NCBI GenBank assembly: GCA_002432715.1 | Contig: DJGJ01000037.1 | Span: 1-58,935 of the forward strand | Direction of reading: 5' to 3' | Length of the DNA stretch: 58,935 nt | Source: Sphaerochaeta sp. UBA5849 | GTDB taxonomy: Bacteria > Spirochaetota > Spirochaetia > Sphaerochaetales > Sphaerochaetaceae | Shown: positions 16,459-24,071 of the stretch, one piece after another | Layout of the letters: each line of letters opens with the position of its first letter | Position numbering within the stretch: the stretch's first letter is position 1 | Made by a program: the position numbers and the translations under genes | The notes under the pieces: model-generated | What the model saw: only the letters and a program-made list of their open reading frames with translations | Told to the model about the DNA's origin: nothing | Databases searched by the model: none

Positions 16459-17968
16459 GGGCGGCCTCCTGGGAAACAGTAGCAATGGCGTAGCGCATGA
16501 CCGTCTCGGCTGTGCACTTGCGAGCATCAAGCATGGCAGTCTGATAGCCTTCATGCATGACCAGAATCCGGTCGCTCATTCCCATGACCTCCGGCAGTTC
16601 ACTGGAAATAAGAATGACAGCCACACCTTGGGCGGCCATGTCGCAGATGAACTGATGGACGGCGGCCTTGGTGGCGACATCGATTCCTTTCGTCGGTTCA
16701 TCGAGAATGAGAATCTTGGGTTTTGTCCCGATCCACTTGGCCAGAACGACCTTCTGCTGGTTCCCCCCCGAGAGGGTCTCTGCATCGACATGGTAGCCGG
16801 CCGACTTGATCTCCATCTGGTTCCCATGTTCCAATACATAGGCCCTCTCCTCCTTGGAGCGGGTGATGATGCCTTTGAATGACAGCAGCTTGAGCACCGG
16901 CAGGGAGATATTGTGGGTCAGACTCATTTTCAGCACCAGACCCTGCTTCTGACGGTCCTCGGGAACCAAGGCGATGCCCTTGCGCATGCTTTCTTTGGCA
17001 CCCTTGGGCATAAAGGCCTTGCCTTCGAGATACATGGTGCCTTCACTGGCCTTGTCGATGCCGAATATGGTACGGACAACCTCGCTGCGGCCGGCACCCA
17101 CCAAGCCAAACAGCCCCAGGATCTCACCCTCGTGGAGCGTAAAGGAGATGTGCTTGAATGCACCGAGCTGGCTCAGCTTCTCTACCTTGAGAATCTCCTT
17201 GCCCAGGGCAGGGGTATGTTCGGGATAGAGCTGATCGATCGAGCGGCCGATCATCATATTGATGATTTGGTCCTCGGTGCTCTCAGCAACCTTCCCTTCC
17301 CCTATATACTGTCCGTCACGATAGACGGTGAAATAATCACAGATGGTAAAAATCTCATCAAACTTATGAGAGATGAACAAAATGGCTTTGCCGCTCTCCT
17401 TGAGGGAGCGGACAATCCTGAACAAGTCTTCGACCTCCCGTCCGGTAAGGGCGCTGGTCGGCTCGTCCATGATGACCAGCTTGGCATCGAGGGAGAGCGC
17501 CTTGGTGATCTCAACCATGTGCCGCTTGGCAACGCTGAGGTTCTTGACCAAGGTGTCGGGGTCGATATCCAGCTGCATGCGTCTCAGCAGTGCCTTGGTC
17601 TGTTCGGTCATTGCCTTCCAGTCAAGCTTCTTGGTCTTGGGATTACGCAGATGGTGCCCCATGAAAATATTTTCAGTGACACTGAGCTCGGGAAACATCG
17701 AGGCTTCCTGATGGATGGCAACAATGCCGGCCTGTTGGGCCTCGATGGCATTCTTGAAGGAAATCTCCTTGCCTTCAAGTACGATGCTCCCATGGGTGGG
17801 GATGTACACACCAGTCAGGATTTTCACCAAGGTTGACTTTCCAGCCCCGTTTTCCCCGATCAGGGCATGCACTTCGCCCGAGCGCAGTGTCAGCTTGACA
17901 TTGTCCAGGGCCCGGATGCCGGGAAATATCTTGGTTAGGTTGGTAACTTCCAACAATGCGTCTGGCAT
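16451..17968 (-). CDS. Rhamnose ABC importer ATPase, RbsA type
   Basis: This 505-residue duplicated ATPase energises the CUT2 importer at the inner face of the membrane. The first nucleotide-binding domain has Walker A GENGAGKST near residue 38 and Walker B LVIMDEPTSALT near residue 165. The second has the usual degenerate P-loop GLVGAGRSE near residue 290, with LSGGNQQK and ILDEPTKGIDV near 395-425. AAGGAGG precedes the ATG. It is separated from the binding-protein gene by a stem-loop, which fits lower expression of the membrane parts. Confidence 0.92.
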   Translation of the reverse strand: MPDALLEVTNLTKIFPGIRALDNVKLTLRSGEVHALIGENGAGKSTLVKILTGVYIPTHGSIVLEGKEISFKNAIEAQQAGIVAIHQEASMFPELSVTENIFMGHHLRNPKTKKLDWKAMTEQTKALLRRMQLDIDPDTLVKNLSVAKRHMVEITKALSLDAKLVIMDEPTSALTGREVEDLFRIVRSLKESGKAILFISHKFDEIFTICDYFTVYRDGQYIGEGKVAESTEDQIINMMIGRSIDQLYPEHTPALGKEILKVEKLSQLGAFKHISFTLHEGEILGLFGLVGAGRSEVVRTIFGIDKASEGTMYLEGKAFMPKGAKESMRKGIALVPEDRQKQGLVLKMSLTHNISLPVLKLLSFKGIITRSKEERAYVLEHGNQMEIKSAGYHVDAETLSGGNQQKVVLAKWIGTKPKILILDEPTKGIDVATKAAVHQFICDMAAQGVAVILISSELPEVMGMSDRILVMHEGYQTAMLDARKCTAETVMRYAIATVSQEAAHA

Positions 17969-17985
17969 TGTTCCTCCTTATACAA

Positions 17986-18024
17986 GCAAAAACAGACGGC
18001 TCCCACCGATGGAGGCAGGAGCCG
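17986..18024 (-). terminator. Stem-loop with T-run between binding protein and ATPase genes (partial terminator)
   Basis: On the minus strand a perfect 7-bp stem CGGCTCC / GGAGCCG (17997-18024, 14-nt loop) is followed by TCTGTTTTTGC. The same operon clearly continues, so it probably acts as an attenuator that gives the binding protein more mRNA than the ATPase and permeases. Confidence 0.65.
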
Positions 18025-18035
18025 AATACAATGAT

Positions 18036-19049
18036 CTAGAAAATTGCTGCGAACTGCTCGATGTTGTCCTTGTTGAATACGTACGGATAACCCATGTAGA
18101 TGATTCCATCTTTCTCAACTTTCATGGAATCCATGCGGCCGGCGGGAATGGCCTCGCCGACGCTGCCCTTGACGGTTCCGTCAATGAGGCCGTTCAAAAT
18201 GTAGGTGGAAGTATAGCCGAGGTCGATCGGATTCCACAGAGCCATCTGGCGGCAGGTGCCGTCGAGGATGTAACCCTTCATTTCCGAAGGCAGGCCAAGA
18301 CCGGTGACTTCCACGATACCGGCTTTACCGGCATCCTTGACAGCCTGTGCAGTAGCAAGCAAACCAACAGTGGTCGGGCAAATGATCGCCTTCAGGTTGG
18401 GGTACTTCTGCATCAAGGAGACAGCTTCACGATAGCTCTTGTCCGGGGCGTCGTCACCATAGACAACTTCCACGAGCTTCATGTTGGCATACTTTGCATC
18501 CTTGATCTCTTCCTTCATCCAGTTGATCCAGAGATTCTGGTTGGTAGCCTGGGCGGAAGCGGAAAGAACAGCAACATCACCCTTGTAGCCGGTAAGTTCG
18601 GCTGCAAGCTGAATCTGCTGACGGCCGATGAGCTCGGCATTGCTCGGAAGCAGGTCGACGATGCGTCCGCCTACGTTGATGCCGGAGTCAAAGCTGATGA
18701 CCTTGATGCCGGCTGCCATGGCCTTCTTGGTGACGGGAATCAAAGCATCGGCATCGTTCGCGCTGATGGCAATCCCATCGACTCTCTGTGCAATGAGGGT
18801 CTCGATGATTTCAATCTGGCCTTCAGCAGTTGCCTGGGGAGGACCCATGTAGGTGGTCTTGATCCCACCAATTTCGGCTGCCGCTTCCTGGCTGCCCTTG
18901 AACACTGCGTCAAAGAAACCATTGCCCATGCTCTTTACGAGTATGACAATTTCCTTCTCTGACTTTACTGCCTGTTCCTTGGTTCCCTGGGCGAAAAGAC
19001 CAGTGACGACCAAGCTGGCAATGAGTACAAACAACAACGCTTTCTTCAT
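18036..19049 (-). CDS. rhaS: Rhamnose ABC importer periplasmic binding protein
   Basis: This is a Peripla_BP_4/RbsB-like sugar-binding protein of 337 residues. It has a hydrophobic signal peptide (about residues 1-20, MKKALLFVLIASLVVTGLFAQ) and no lipobox cysteine. The mature protein shows two-lobe binding-protein features (AISANDADALIP, ICPTTVGLLATAQAVKDAG, VTGLGLPSEMKGY). It is the first gene of the importer operon, downstream of the shared 64-bp promoter block. RhaM, RhaA and RhaB in the locus point to L-rhamnose as ligand. The symbol follows the transporter usage, not the E. coli regulator of the same name. Confidence 0.85.
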   Translation of the reverse strand: MKKALLFVLIASLVVTGLFAQGTKEQAVKSEKEIVILVKSMGNGFFDAVFKGSQEAAAEIGGIKTTYMGPPQATAEGQIEIIETLIAQRVDGIAISANDADALIPVTKKAMAAGIKVISFDSGINVGGRIVDLLPSNAELIGRQQIQLAAELTGYKGDVAVLSASAQATNQNLWINWMKEEIKDAKYANMKLVEVVYGDDAPDKSYREAVSLMQKYPNLKAIICPTTVGLLATAQAVKDAGKAGIVEVTGLGLPSEMKGYILDGTCRQMALWNPIDLGYTSTYILNGLIDGTVKGSVGEAIPAGRMDSMKVEKDGIIYMGYPYVFNKDNIEQFAAIF

Positions 19050-19155
19050 ACAAACTCTCCTTTTACGAAATCATTCCGACAGAGCCGGAATCTATTTGAA
19101 CCTGGGCATGCCAAGGCAAACAGCACAATGTGTATAGCATAATGCTATATCCTTA

Positions 19156-19226
19156 TGTATAAGTGTGACAGCTTTTTTGAAATCCGCAATAACTGAATAG
19201 TCATTTTTTAGCACTATTTTATCATG
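19156..19226 (-). promoter_or_regulatory. Rhamnose-importer promoter with AraC-type control block, copy 1
   Basis: Bases 19163-19226 align without gaps to 22617-22680 (48 of 64 identical; 30 of 34 in the half away from the gene). Both are in the same orientation, upstream of rhamnose operons. On the minus strand the -10 is TATACA (19156-19161) with no good -35, as expected for an activator-dependent promoter. The distal half holds AATAGT ... ACTATT, an inverted pair. The likely binder is the AraC regulator encoded at 22678. Confidence 0.7.
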
Positions 19227-19262
19227 CGGTTGGATTGTCGGCGCTTTCTCACGGAATCAAAA

Positions 19263-19278
19263 CGAAAGTGATACGAAA
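19263..19278 (+). promoter_or_regulatory. Second DeoR-type box
   Basis: CGAAAGTGATACGAAA matches the box at the DeoR promoter (CGAAAGCGTTACGAAA, read on its minus strand) at 14 of 16 positions with the same 11-bp period. It lies about 100 bp upstream of the rhamnose-importer -10, in the opposite orientation. It may let the DeoR protein also act on importer expression, but position and orientation differ from the first box. Confidence 0.4.
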
Positions 19279-19312
19279 AGGCAAGGTCGGCAAACGAAGG
19301 AGTATTGAAGCA

Positions 19313-20251
19313 TCACCCTGTATCACGGCTAAAGAGCCGGGCTCCCAGAAAGCCGACAAAAGTTTGCTGCAACAGGATGCCGATTACCACCGGCAGGGCG
19401 GTTTCCGCTCTGAAATAGCTGGTGGCCAGAACCAGGGCGGCACTGATGTTGCGCATCCCACCGGTGAACGTCATGGAGACTACAGAAGCGCGGTCCTCAT
19501 GCAGCACATACCTGCCAAGTGAGTAAATCAGCACAAAACCCAAGGCGATGACCACCAGGTTCATCAGAATGAGAGGCACATAGACTGCTGAAAAGGTGAG
19601 TGTTCCCGACAGCGATGCAACATGCAGGACGATGACCAGCATCATGCACACCTTCGTGACCGGACTGAGGTATGGGCGGGCATTGGTGCAGGCCTCTGAA
19701 GCCGCTTGCTTGACCAGCATGCCCAGAAGAGAAGGGATGACTATCATGTACAAGAGAGAGATGATTATGCCTTGGAAATCCAGCTGTACCGACGAGTCGG
19801 CCAACAGGCGGATCGTAAGCGGGGTCAAGAGCGGTGAGAGCAGGGTATCGAGCAGGATCAACGCCAAAGCCAGGGCTCCGTCGCCTGCATGGATGGTCGT
19901 CCACAAGAACGAGGTGACCGCTATAGGAATCGAGGAGAGCAGGATGAAGCCGGTGACATAGGAAGGTGAAGAGGGAAACGCCAGGGAGGCAAGAGCCTTG
20001 ACTATCAGGGGAAGAAGCACATGCGCACACACAAGCACCATGCCGATTGTCCGTCCACGCCTGAGAGCCTTCGCCACCTGGGAGAAACTGATCTGCAGGG
20101 CACCGATGAACGTAATGCATGCAAAGAAAAAGGTCCCCCACCCCTTGTAAGCGGCGATACGGGAGCCCAAGGCCAAGCCCACCACCACCCCGATTGGTGT
20201 GATGACGGGCATCGCCTTGTCACTCAGCGCATTGAAGGTGCTCAGCTTCAT
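19313..20251 (-). CDS. Bile acid:sodium symporter (BASS) family transporter
   Basis: This 312-residue polytopic membrane protein has about 9-10 hydrophobic helices. The sequence (GVVVGLALGSRIAA, SSIPIAVTSFLWTTIHAGDGALAL, TFTGGMRNISAALVLATSYF) fits BASS-family sodium-coupled organic anion carriers. It follows the aldolase gene directly (stop and start adjoin, without a clear ribosome site), so translation is probably coupled. It may export a rhamnose fermentation product such as lactate, or import a related compound. This is inference from context; the ABC system already covers rhamnose uptake. Confidence 0.75.
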   Translation of the reverse strand: MKLSTFNALSDKAMPVITPIGVVVGLALGSRIAAYKGWGTFFFACITFIGALQISFSQVAKALRRGRTIGMVLVCAHVLLPLIVKALASLAFPSSPSYVTGFILLSSIPIAVTSFLWTTIHAGDGALALALILLDTLLSPLLTPLTIRLLADSSVQLDFQGIIISLLYMIVIPSLLGMLVKQAASEACTNARPYLSPVTKVCMMLVIVLHVASLSGTLTFSAVYVPLILMNLVVIALGFVLIYSLGRYVLHEDRASVVSMTFTGGMRNISAALVLATSYFRAETALPVVIGILLQQTFVGFLGARLFSRDTG

Positions 20252-21331
20252 TTATGGTGCAGATACCTTGGAACGATACTTCTCGACTTCCCAGTTGCGA
20301 ATGAAGTCGATCATCGGCTCATCCATGAAAAGCGGCCCGCCGAAGCTCTCGGTATAGACGCTGATCGCTACGCTGTCCCTGAAGAGGGGCATCGGCTTCG
20401 GGCCAAGGGAGAAAACTCCCAGATCCTGCACGCAGACAATCTTCGCCCGCCCTGAGTGCTGCGCCTCGAATTCTTCGAAAGCCTTCGCTACATCTTCGTC
20501 CTTTCCGACCCACAGCGGCTTGAAGCCTGCATAGACGATATGGTCGGGGGTGAAGGAGGATGCAACTGCGGCAAAAGAAATCTCATCAACAAGCAAGCGC
20601 GCATACTCCTTGTTCATGGCAAAGAGAACCTCCTCGTCGGTATAGCGCTGCAAAACCGACCTGACTGCCTCAACCTTGGCCTCGTCGGCTTTGAGAGCAG
20701 TGAAATCAGGCTTCCTTATAAGAGCCGATTCGATGCGTTTCATCACCTGCTCATACTGCAGGGAAATCTCCTCAAGACTTGCACCACCGACAAAGATGCC
20801 ATGGTTCTGCAAGAAAATCAGGGAGCACACCGCCCCTGTCTGCTTTGTATGGACGGTCATCCGCTGTCGTACAGTCTGGGCAAGAATGAAACCGGGCTTC
20901 ACCAGATCGATCCAAAGAGCGTCGGGAAAAAGCCTGGCCACTGTCTGCCTGCCCTCTTGGGCGCACGTCAAGCCATTGACAATGGCTGGATGCAGATGCA
21001 CCACGTAGGTAAACGGCAGCAAGGCATGCAGCAGAGCCTCGACCGACGGGCGTGCGCTCTCCCCTTCCAGCCGGCAGGCCATCATGTCTCTGAGGACTTC
21101 ATCCTCCCGCGTATCGTCGTCCTGACTGTACTGCTTGTTCCAGATGCCTTCCATCTTGGCGAGGTCCATGCGTACAAAGCCCTCTTCACCGATGGTTCCC
21201 AAGGCGTGGCCGCTTGCCTTTACATACAGGATGCCGCCCTCCTTATAGGAGGTGTTCCCGCCTCCGAGCAGGACAAACGAAGCATCCGACCCATACCGGC
21301 GCGAATGTTCGATCAATGTTGCAAGGCTCAT
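20252..21331 (-). CDS. rhaE: Class II aldolase, rhamnulose-1-phosphate aldolase (RhaE type)
   Basis: This zinc-dependent class II aldolase/adducin-family enzyme is predicted to split L-rhamnulose 1-phosphate into dihydroxyacetone phosphate and L-lactaldehyde. It shows GGGNTSYKE near residue 21, the zinc-binding HLHP near residue 112 and LQNHGIFVGG near residue 170. The C-terminus (VQDLGVFSLG ... FIRNWEVEKYRSKVS) is the segment that, in bifunctional RhaE-RhaW proteins, continues into a fused SDR. Here the chain stops there. The start at 21331 has AAGGAG and an ATGA overlap with rhaA; an in-frame start at 21415 is rejected. Confidence 0.85.
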   Translation of the reverse strand: MSLATLIEHSRRYGSDASFVLLGGGNTSYKEGGILYVKASGHALGTIGEEGFVRMDLAKMEGIWNKQYSQDDDTREDEVLRDMMACRLEGESARPSVEALLHALLPFTYVVHLHPAIVNGLTCAQEGRQTVARLFPDALWIDLVKPGFILAQTVRQRMTVHTKQTGAVCSLIFLQNHGIFVGGASLEEISLQYEQVMKRIESALIRKPDFTALKADEAKVEAVRSVLQRYTDEEVLFAMNKEYARLLVDEISFAAVASSFTPDHIVYAGFKPLWVGKDEDVAKAFEEFEAQHSGRAKIVCVQDLGVFSLGPKPMPLFRDSVAISVYTESFGGPLFMDEPMIDFIRNWEVEKYRSKVSAP

Positions 21332-22578
21332 GCGCGCTCCTTCAGCACACTCTCTTCGTAGTCGCTGATGATGCCGATCAGCTTGCTCTCCAGCGGTGCA
21401 TTGAAACGGGTGCAAAACTCATTCCAAACCGCTCCGAAAGGCAGTACATTCTGCAGCTCCAGCAGAGCCATGGTAGCATAGCCGTTGCCCGATTCCTCAT
21501 ACTCGATCAGCTGGTCGATCGGCTGAAGCAGGGCGAAGAGCAGGGCCTTGCGCATTGCTCGGACGCCGGTGACCCATGCACCGATGCGATTGATCGAAGC
21601 ATCGAAAAAGTCCAGGCCGATGTGTGCTGTTTCGAGCTTGCCGCTGCGAACCAGCTCCTCGGCGACCATTTTCACCTTGTCATTGAACAACACGACGTGG
21701 TCGCTGTCCCAATGCATCGGCCTGCTTACATGCAGCAGCACCTCGTCATCGAAAAGCAGGATGGAGGAGAGCTTGTCCGAAATATCCTCTTCGGTATGGA
21801 AGTGGCCCATGTCGATGCAGAGCATCTTGTTGTTGCGGGCGGCATAGTTCATGTAGAACTCGTGCGATCCAACCACGAAAGCTTCACTGCCGATGCCGAA
21901 AAGCTTGGTCTCCAAGGCATCACGCATATACTCTGCCGGATACTCGGTCTGGAAAATCTCATCCAGGCTCTCCTTGAGAATCGAGCGGTACCCGAACTTG
22001 TCCACGGTAAGATTCTTCGCCCCGTCGGGCACCCAGGTGTCAAGAATGCAGGGAGATCCCATCTGCTCCCCGATCCAAGCGGCGATTCTTCTGCAACGCT
22101 TTGCATGTTCGATCCAGAACCGGCGGATTCGCTCATCCTTGCTGGCAAGGGTGTACCCGTCGTCGGCCATCGGATGGCTGAAGAAGGTGCCATTGAAGTC
22201 GAAGGCGACCCCCACCTTCCTGCCCCACTCGACCCAGCCCTGGAAATGGGCTTCCTCAATCTGATCCCGGTCGATGAAGGTCGAACCGAATTCACCATAG
22301 CTCGCATGCAGGTTCACGCGGTGGGTTCCCGGTACGAGGGAGAGTACCTTCTCCAAGTCGGAACGCAGCTGTTCGATGGTTTTCGCCTTGCCGGGATATT
22401 TTCCGGTAGCTTGAATGCCTCCGCCGCCCAGCTCGGCGTCAGGCTTCTCAAAGCCCCCTACATCGTCACCCTGCCAGCAGTGAATCGAGATGGGAATCTT
22501 GGCAAGTTGATCCAATACTTCATCAGTATTCACGCCATACTCGGCGTATACGGTTTTGGCTACTTCATACTCTGACAT
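21328..22578 (-). CDS. rhaA: L-rhamnose isomerase
   Basis: This metal-dependent TIM-barrel isomerase converts L-rhamnose to L-rhamnulose. It is 416 residues and close to E. coli RhaA throughout: SIHCWQGDDVGGFE, GGGIQATGKYPGKA, the metal-site DMGHFH near residue 265, LLHVSRPMHWDSDHVV and IGLDFFDASINRIGAWV. The start at 22578 has GAGGAGG upstream; an in-frame start at 22668 is rejected because it would fall inside the promoter block. It is the first gene of the rhaA-rhaE-BASS operon and is divergent from the AraC regulator. Confidence 0.95.
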   Translation of the reverse strand: MSEYEVAKTVYAEYGVNTDEVLDQLAKIPISIHCWQGDDVGGFEKPDAELGGGGIQATGKYPGKAKTIEQLRSDLEKVLSLVPGTHRVNLHASYGEFGSTFIDRDQIEEAHFQGWVEWGRKVGVAFDFNGTFFSHPMADDGYTLASKDERIRRFWIEHAKRCRRIAAWIGEQMGSPCILDTWVPDGAKNLTVDKFGYRSILKESLDEIFQTEYPAEYMRDALETKLFGIGSEAFVVGSHEFYMNYAARNNKMLCIDMGHFHTEEDISDKLSSILLFDDEVLLHVSRPMHWDSDHVVLFNDKVKMVAEELVRSGKLETAHIGLDFFDASINRIGAWVTGVRAMRKALLFALLQPIDQLIEYEESGNGYATMALLELQNVLPFGAVWNEFCTRFNAPLESKLIGIISDYEESVLKERA

Positions 22579-22610
22579 GACAGGCCTCCTCAAGCGCAGT
22601 ACACTACCTA

Positions 22611-22680
22611 GGTATAGTGTGACATTTTTCTCAAGATTTACCTTGACAGAATAGTCAATTTCTAGCACGATTTTATCATG
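22611..22680 (-). promoter_or_regulatory. rhaA promoter with AraC-type control block, copy 2
   Basis: Bases 22617-22680 are the second copy of the 64-bp block upstream of the importer operon. The minus-strand -10 is TATACC (22611-22616), with no good -35. The mRNA leader to rhaA would be about 25 nt. The far end of the block runs into the first codon of the divergent AraC gene, so a regulator bound here could control both directions. Confidence 0.7.
22643..22671 (+). promoter_or_regulatory. Promoter of the AraC regulator, probably giving a leaderless mRNA
   Basis: A perfect -35 TTGACA (22643-22648) is followed after 17 bp by CACGAT (22666-22671), which keeps the two most conserved -10 positions. 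Only six bases separate this from the ATG at 22678, so transcription would start at or next to the A of the start codon. No ribosome site is present before that ATG. Confidence 0.45.
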
Positions 22681-23544
22681 TCGAGTTTCACCCTGTCTGA
22701 ATCCATGTTCTTCCGGGAAAACCGCCTGCCCATCAAGGTGCTGCTAAGGGATCCGGAAATCCCTTTCTCCTTGCACAGTCACGATTTCTATGAGCTTGTC
22801 GTAGTGGTTTCAGGCAAAGGCACCCATCTTTTGGCCAACGACAGCCGCCATTTGCAGGAAGGCATGGTGTTCTTCATCAAGCCCGGAACCGCCCATGGCT
22901 ATGCGGACATCAACAATCTGGTGCTCTACAATGTGCTGATCGGGCGCAAAGCCATGAGTGGACACTTCAGCGACCTCAGCGAGGTCTCGGGTTTCCAGGA
23001 AGTCTTTCTCCAGAATAGCGGAGAAATTCCCCTGGTAAGAATGAACTGCCACCAACTGGCAGAAATCATCGCCCTTGTCAGTGCAATAAAAGAAGAGTCT
23101 GAAAAGCAGGATTACGGAAACGGTGCTTCTGCGATGGCCTACTCAAAGCTGTTGCAGCTGCTCATCCTGGTCAGCCGTTTCCACACCTCCCGCAAGGGAG
23201 GGGTGTTCCAGCCCGACCAGCGTTTGGAGCAGGTCATCGCATTCATGGAACAGAACATCGACAGAAGTCTTTCACTGGAGGAGTTGGTCGCCCATTCAAA
23301 CATGAGCGCAAGCACGCTCAACCGACAATTCAAGCTCTCCACCGGATGGTCGCCGGTAGACTTTCACATCCACCGGCGCATCGCGTTTGCTTCCACACTG
23401 CTGCTCACCACCAACCTCAGCATTGAGCGCATCAGTGAAAAAACAGGCTTTTCCGATGCCAATTACTTTGCCAGGCAGTTCAGGAACCACATGCAGATGA
23501 GCCCGAGGCAGTACAAACAGCTGTGGACCTCCCCAAGACCCTGA
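22678..23544 (+). CDS. AraC-family rhamnose-locus regulator
   Basis: This 288-residue regulator has an N-terminal cupin-like sugar-sensing domain (FSLHSHDFYELVVVVSGKGTH near residue 32) and a C-terminal double helix-turn-helix (about 185-285; SLEELVAHSNMSASTLNRQFK, IERISEKTGFSDANYFARQFRNHMQMSPRQY). The layout matches RhaS/RhaR-type activators. The gene is divergent from rhaA and its start lies at the edge of the repeated control block. No Shine-Dalgarno motif precedes either 22678 or the next ATG at 22705, so the start is slightly uncertain. Confidence 0.88.
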   Translation: MSSFTLSESMFFRENRLPIKVLLRDPEIPFSLHSHDFYELVVVVSGKGTHLLANDSRHLQEGMVFFIKPGTAHGYADINNLVLYNVLIGRKAMSGHFSDLSEVSGFQEVFLQNSGEIPLVRMNCHQLAEIIALVSAIKEESEKQDYGNGASAMAYSKLLQLLILVSRFHTSRKGGVFQPDQRLEQVIAFMEQNIDRSLSLEELVAHSNMSASTLNRQFKLSTGWSPVDFHIHRRIAFASTLLLTTNLSIERISEKTGFSDANYFARQFRNHMQMSPRQYKQLWTSPRP

Positions 23545-23970
23545 TCAGACTACCACCCCTTTCTTGAGGATGATGTTGGCGTACAGCGCCGACTCACCGG
23601 TAGCCACGACCGCATAGGCCTTGCGGCTGCGTTCATAGAAGGCAAAGCGCTCCAAGTGCCCAAAGCCTTTGAAGCCAGGATCGCCTTCTTTGGCTATCGC
23701 TTCATAGGAAGCCCAGATCGGGGTCTCCACGGCGTCACCTGCGACTTTTTCCATCAGAAATGCATTTGGGGCATAGCTGTCCAAGGGAAAAAGTTGAAGA
23801 ATGGCCTTGAGAATCTCCTCAACGCCATGACCGTCGAGCCGCACAACACGGGAATTCATCGAAGCCGCCGGGAAATTGCCGTCCCCGATGACCAGCTCAT
23901 CACCATGGCCCATCTCCATGAGGATTTTCAAAAGCTCGGGGCTCAGGATGGAAGGAATAGTTTTCAGCAT
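23545..23970 (-). CDS. fucU: L-fucose mutarotase / RbsD-FucU family
   Basis: This small cytoplasmic RbsD/FucU-family protein (141 residues) interconverts sugar anomers. Family features are LMEMGHGDELVIGDGNFPA near residue 16, with the catalytic His, and a C-terminal ESALYANIILKKGVVV. AGGAG precedes the ATG at 23970; an in-frame start at 24006 is rejected. It is divergent from a fucose isomerase gene, which favours fucose over ribose. Its stop adjoins the stop of the convergent AraC gene. Confidence 0.85.
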   Translation of the reverse strand: MLKTIPSILSPELLKILMEMGHGDELVIGDGNFPAASMNSRVVRLDGHGVEEILKAILQLFPLDSYAPNAFLMEKVAGDAVETPIWASYEAIAKEGDPGFKGFGHLERFAFYERSRKAYAVVATGESALYANIILKKGVVV

Positions 23971-24030
23971 TGGGTGCTCCTGTACAATTTGGATTGCAAT
24001 TGCCACAATCGTGTGCGATACTACACATGA

Positions 24031-24044
24031 TGTAAACGATTACA
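24031..24044. promoter_or_regulatory. LacI-family operator in the fucU-fucI intergenic region
   Basis: TGTAAACGATTACA is a near-perfect palindrome with the central CG of LacI/GalR-family operators, and it is flanked by one further symmetric base pair. It lies midway between the two divergent starts. No LacI-family gene is in the window, so the regulator is encoded elsewhere. Confidence 0.7.
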
Positions 24045-24071
24045 TTCCTATCATATACCAAGGGGGACAAT

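Noticed and set aside
19224..19271. 15-codon plus-strand open frame starting at the end of the first rhamnose control block
   Set aside because: The ATG is shared with the block because copy 2 runs into the AraC start; there is no ribosome site and the frame stops after 15 codons.
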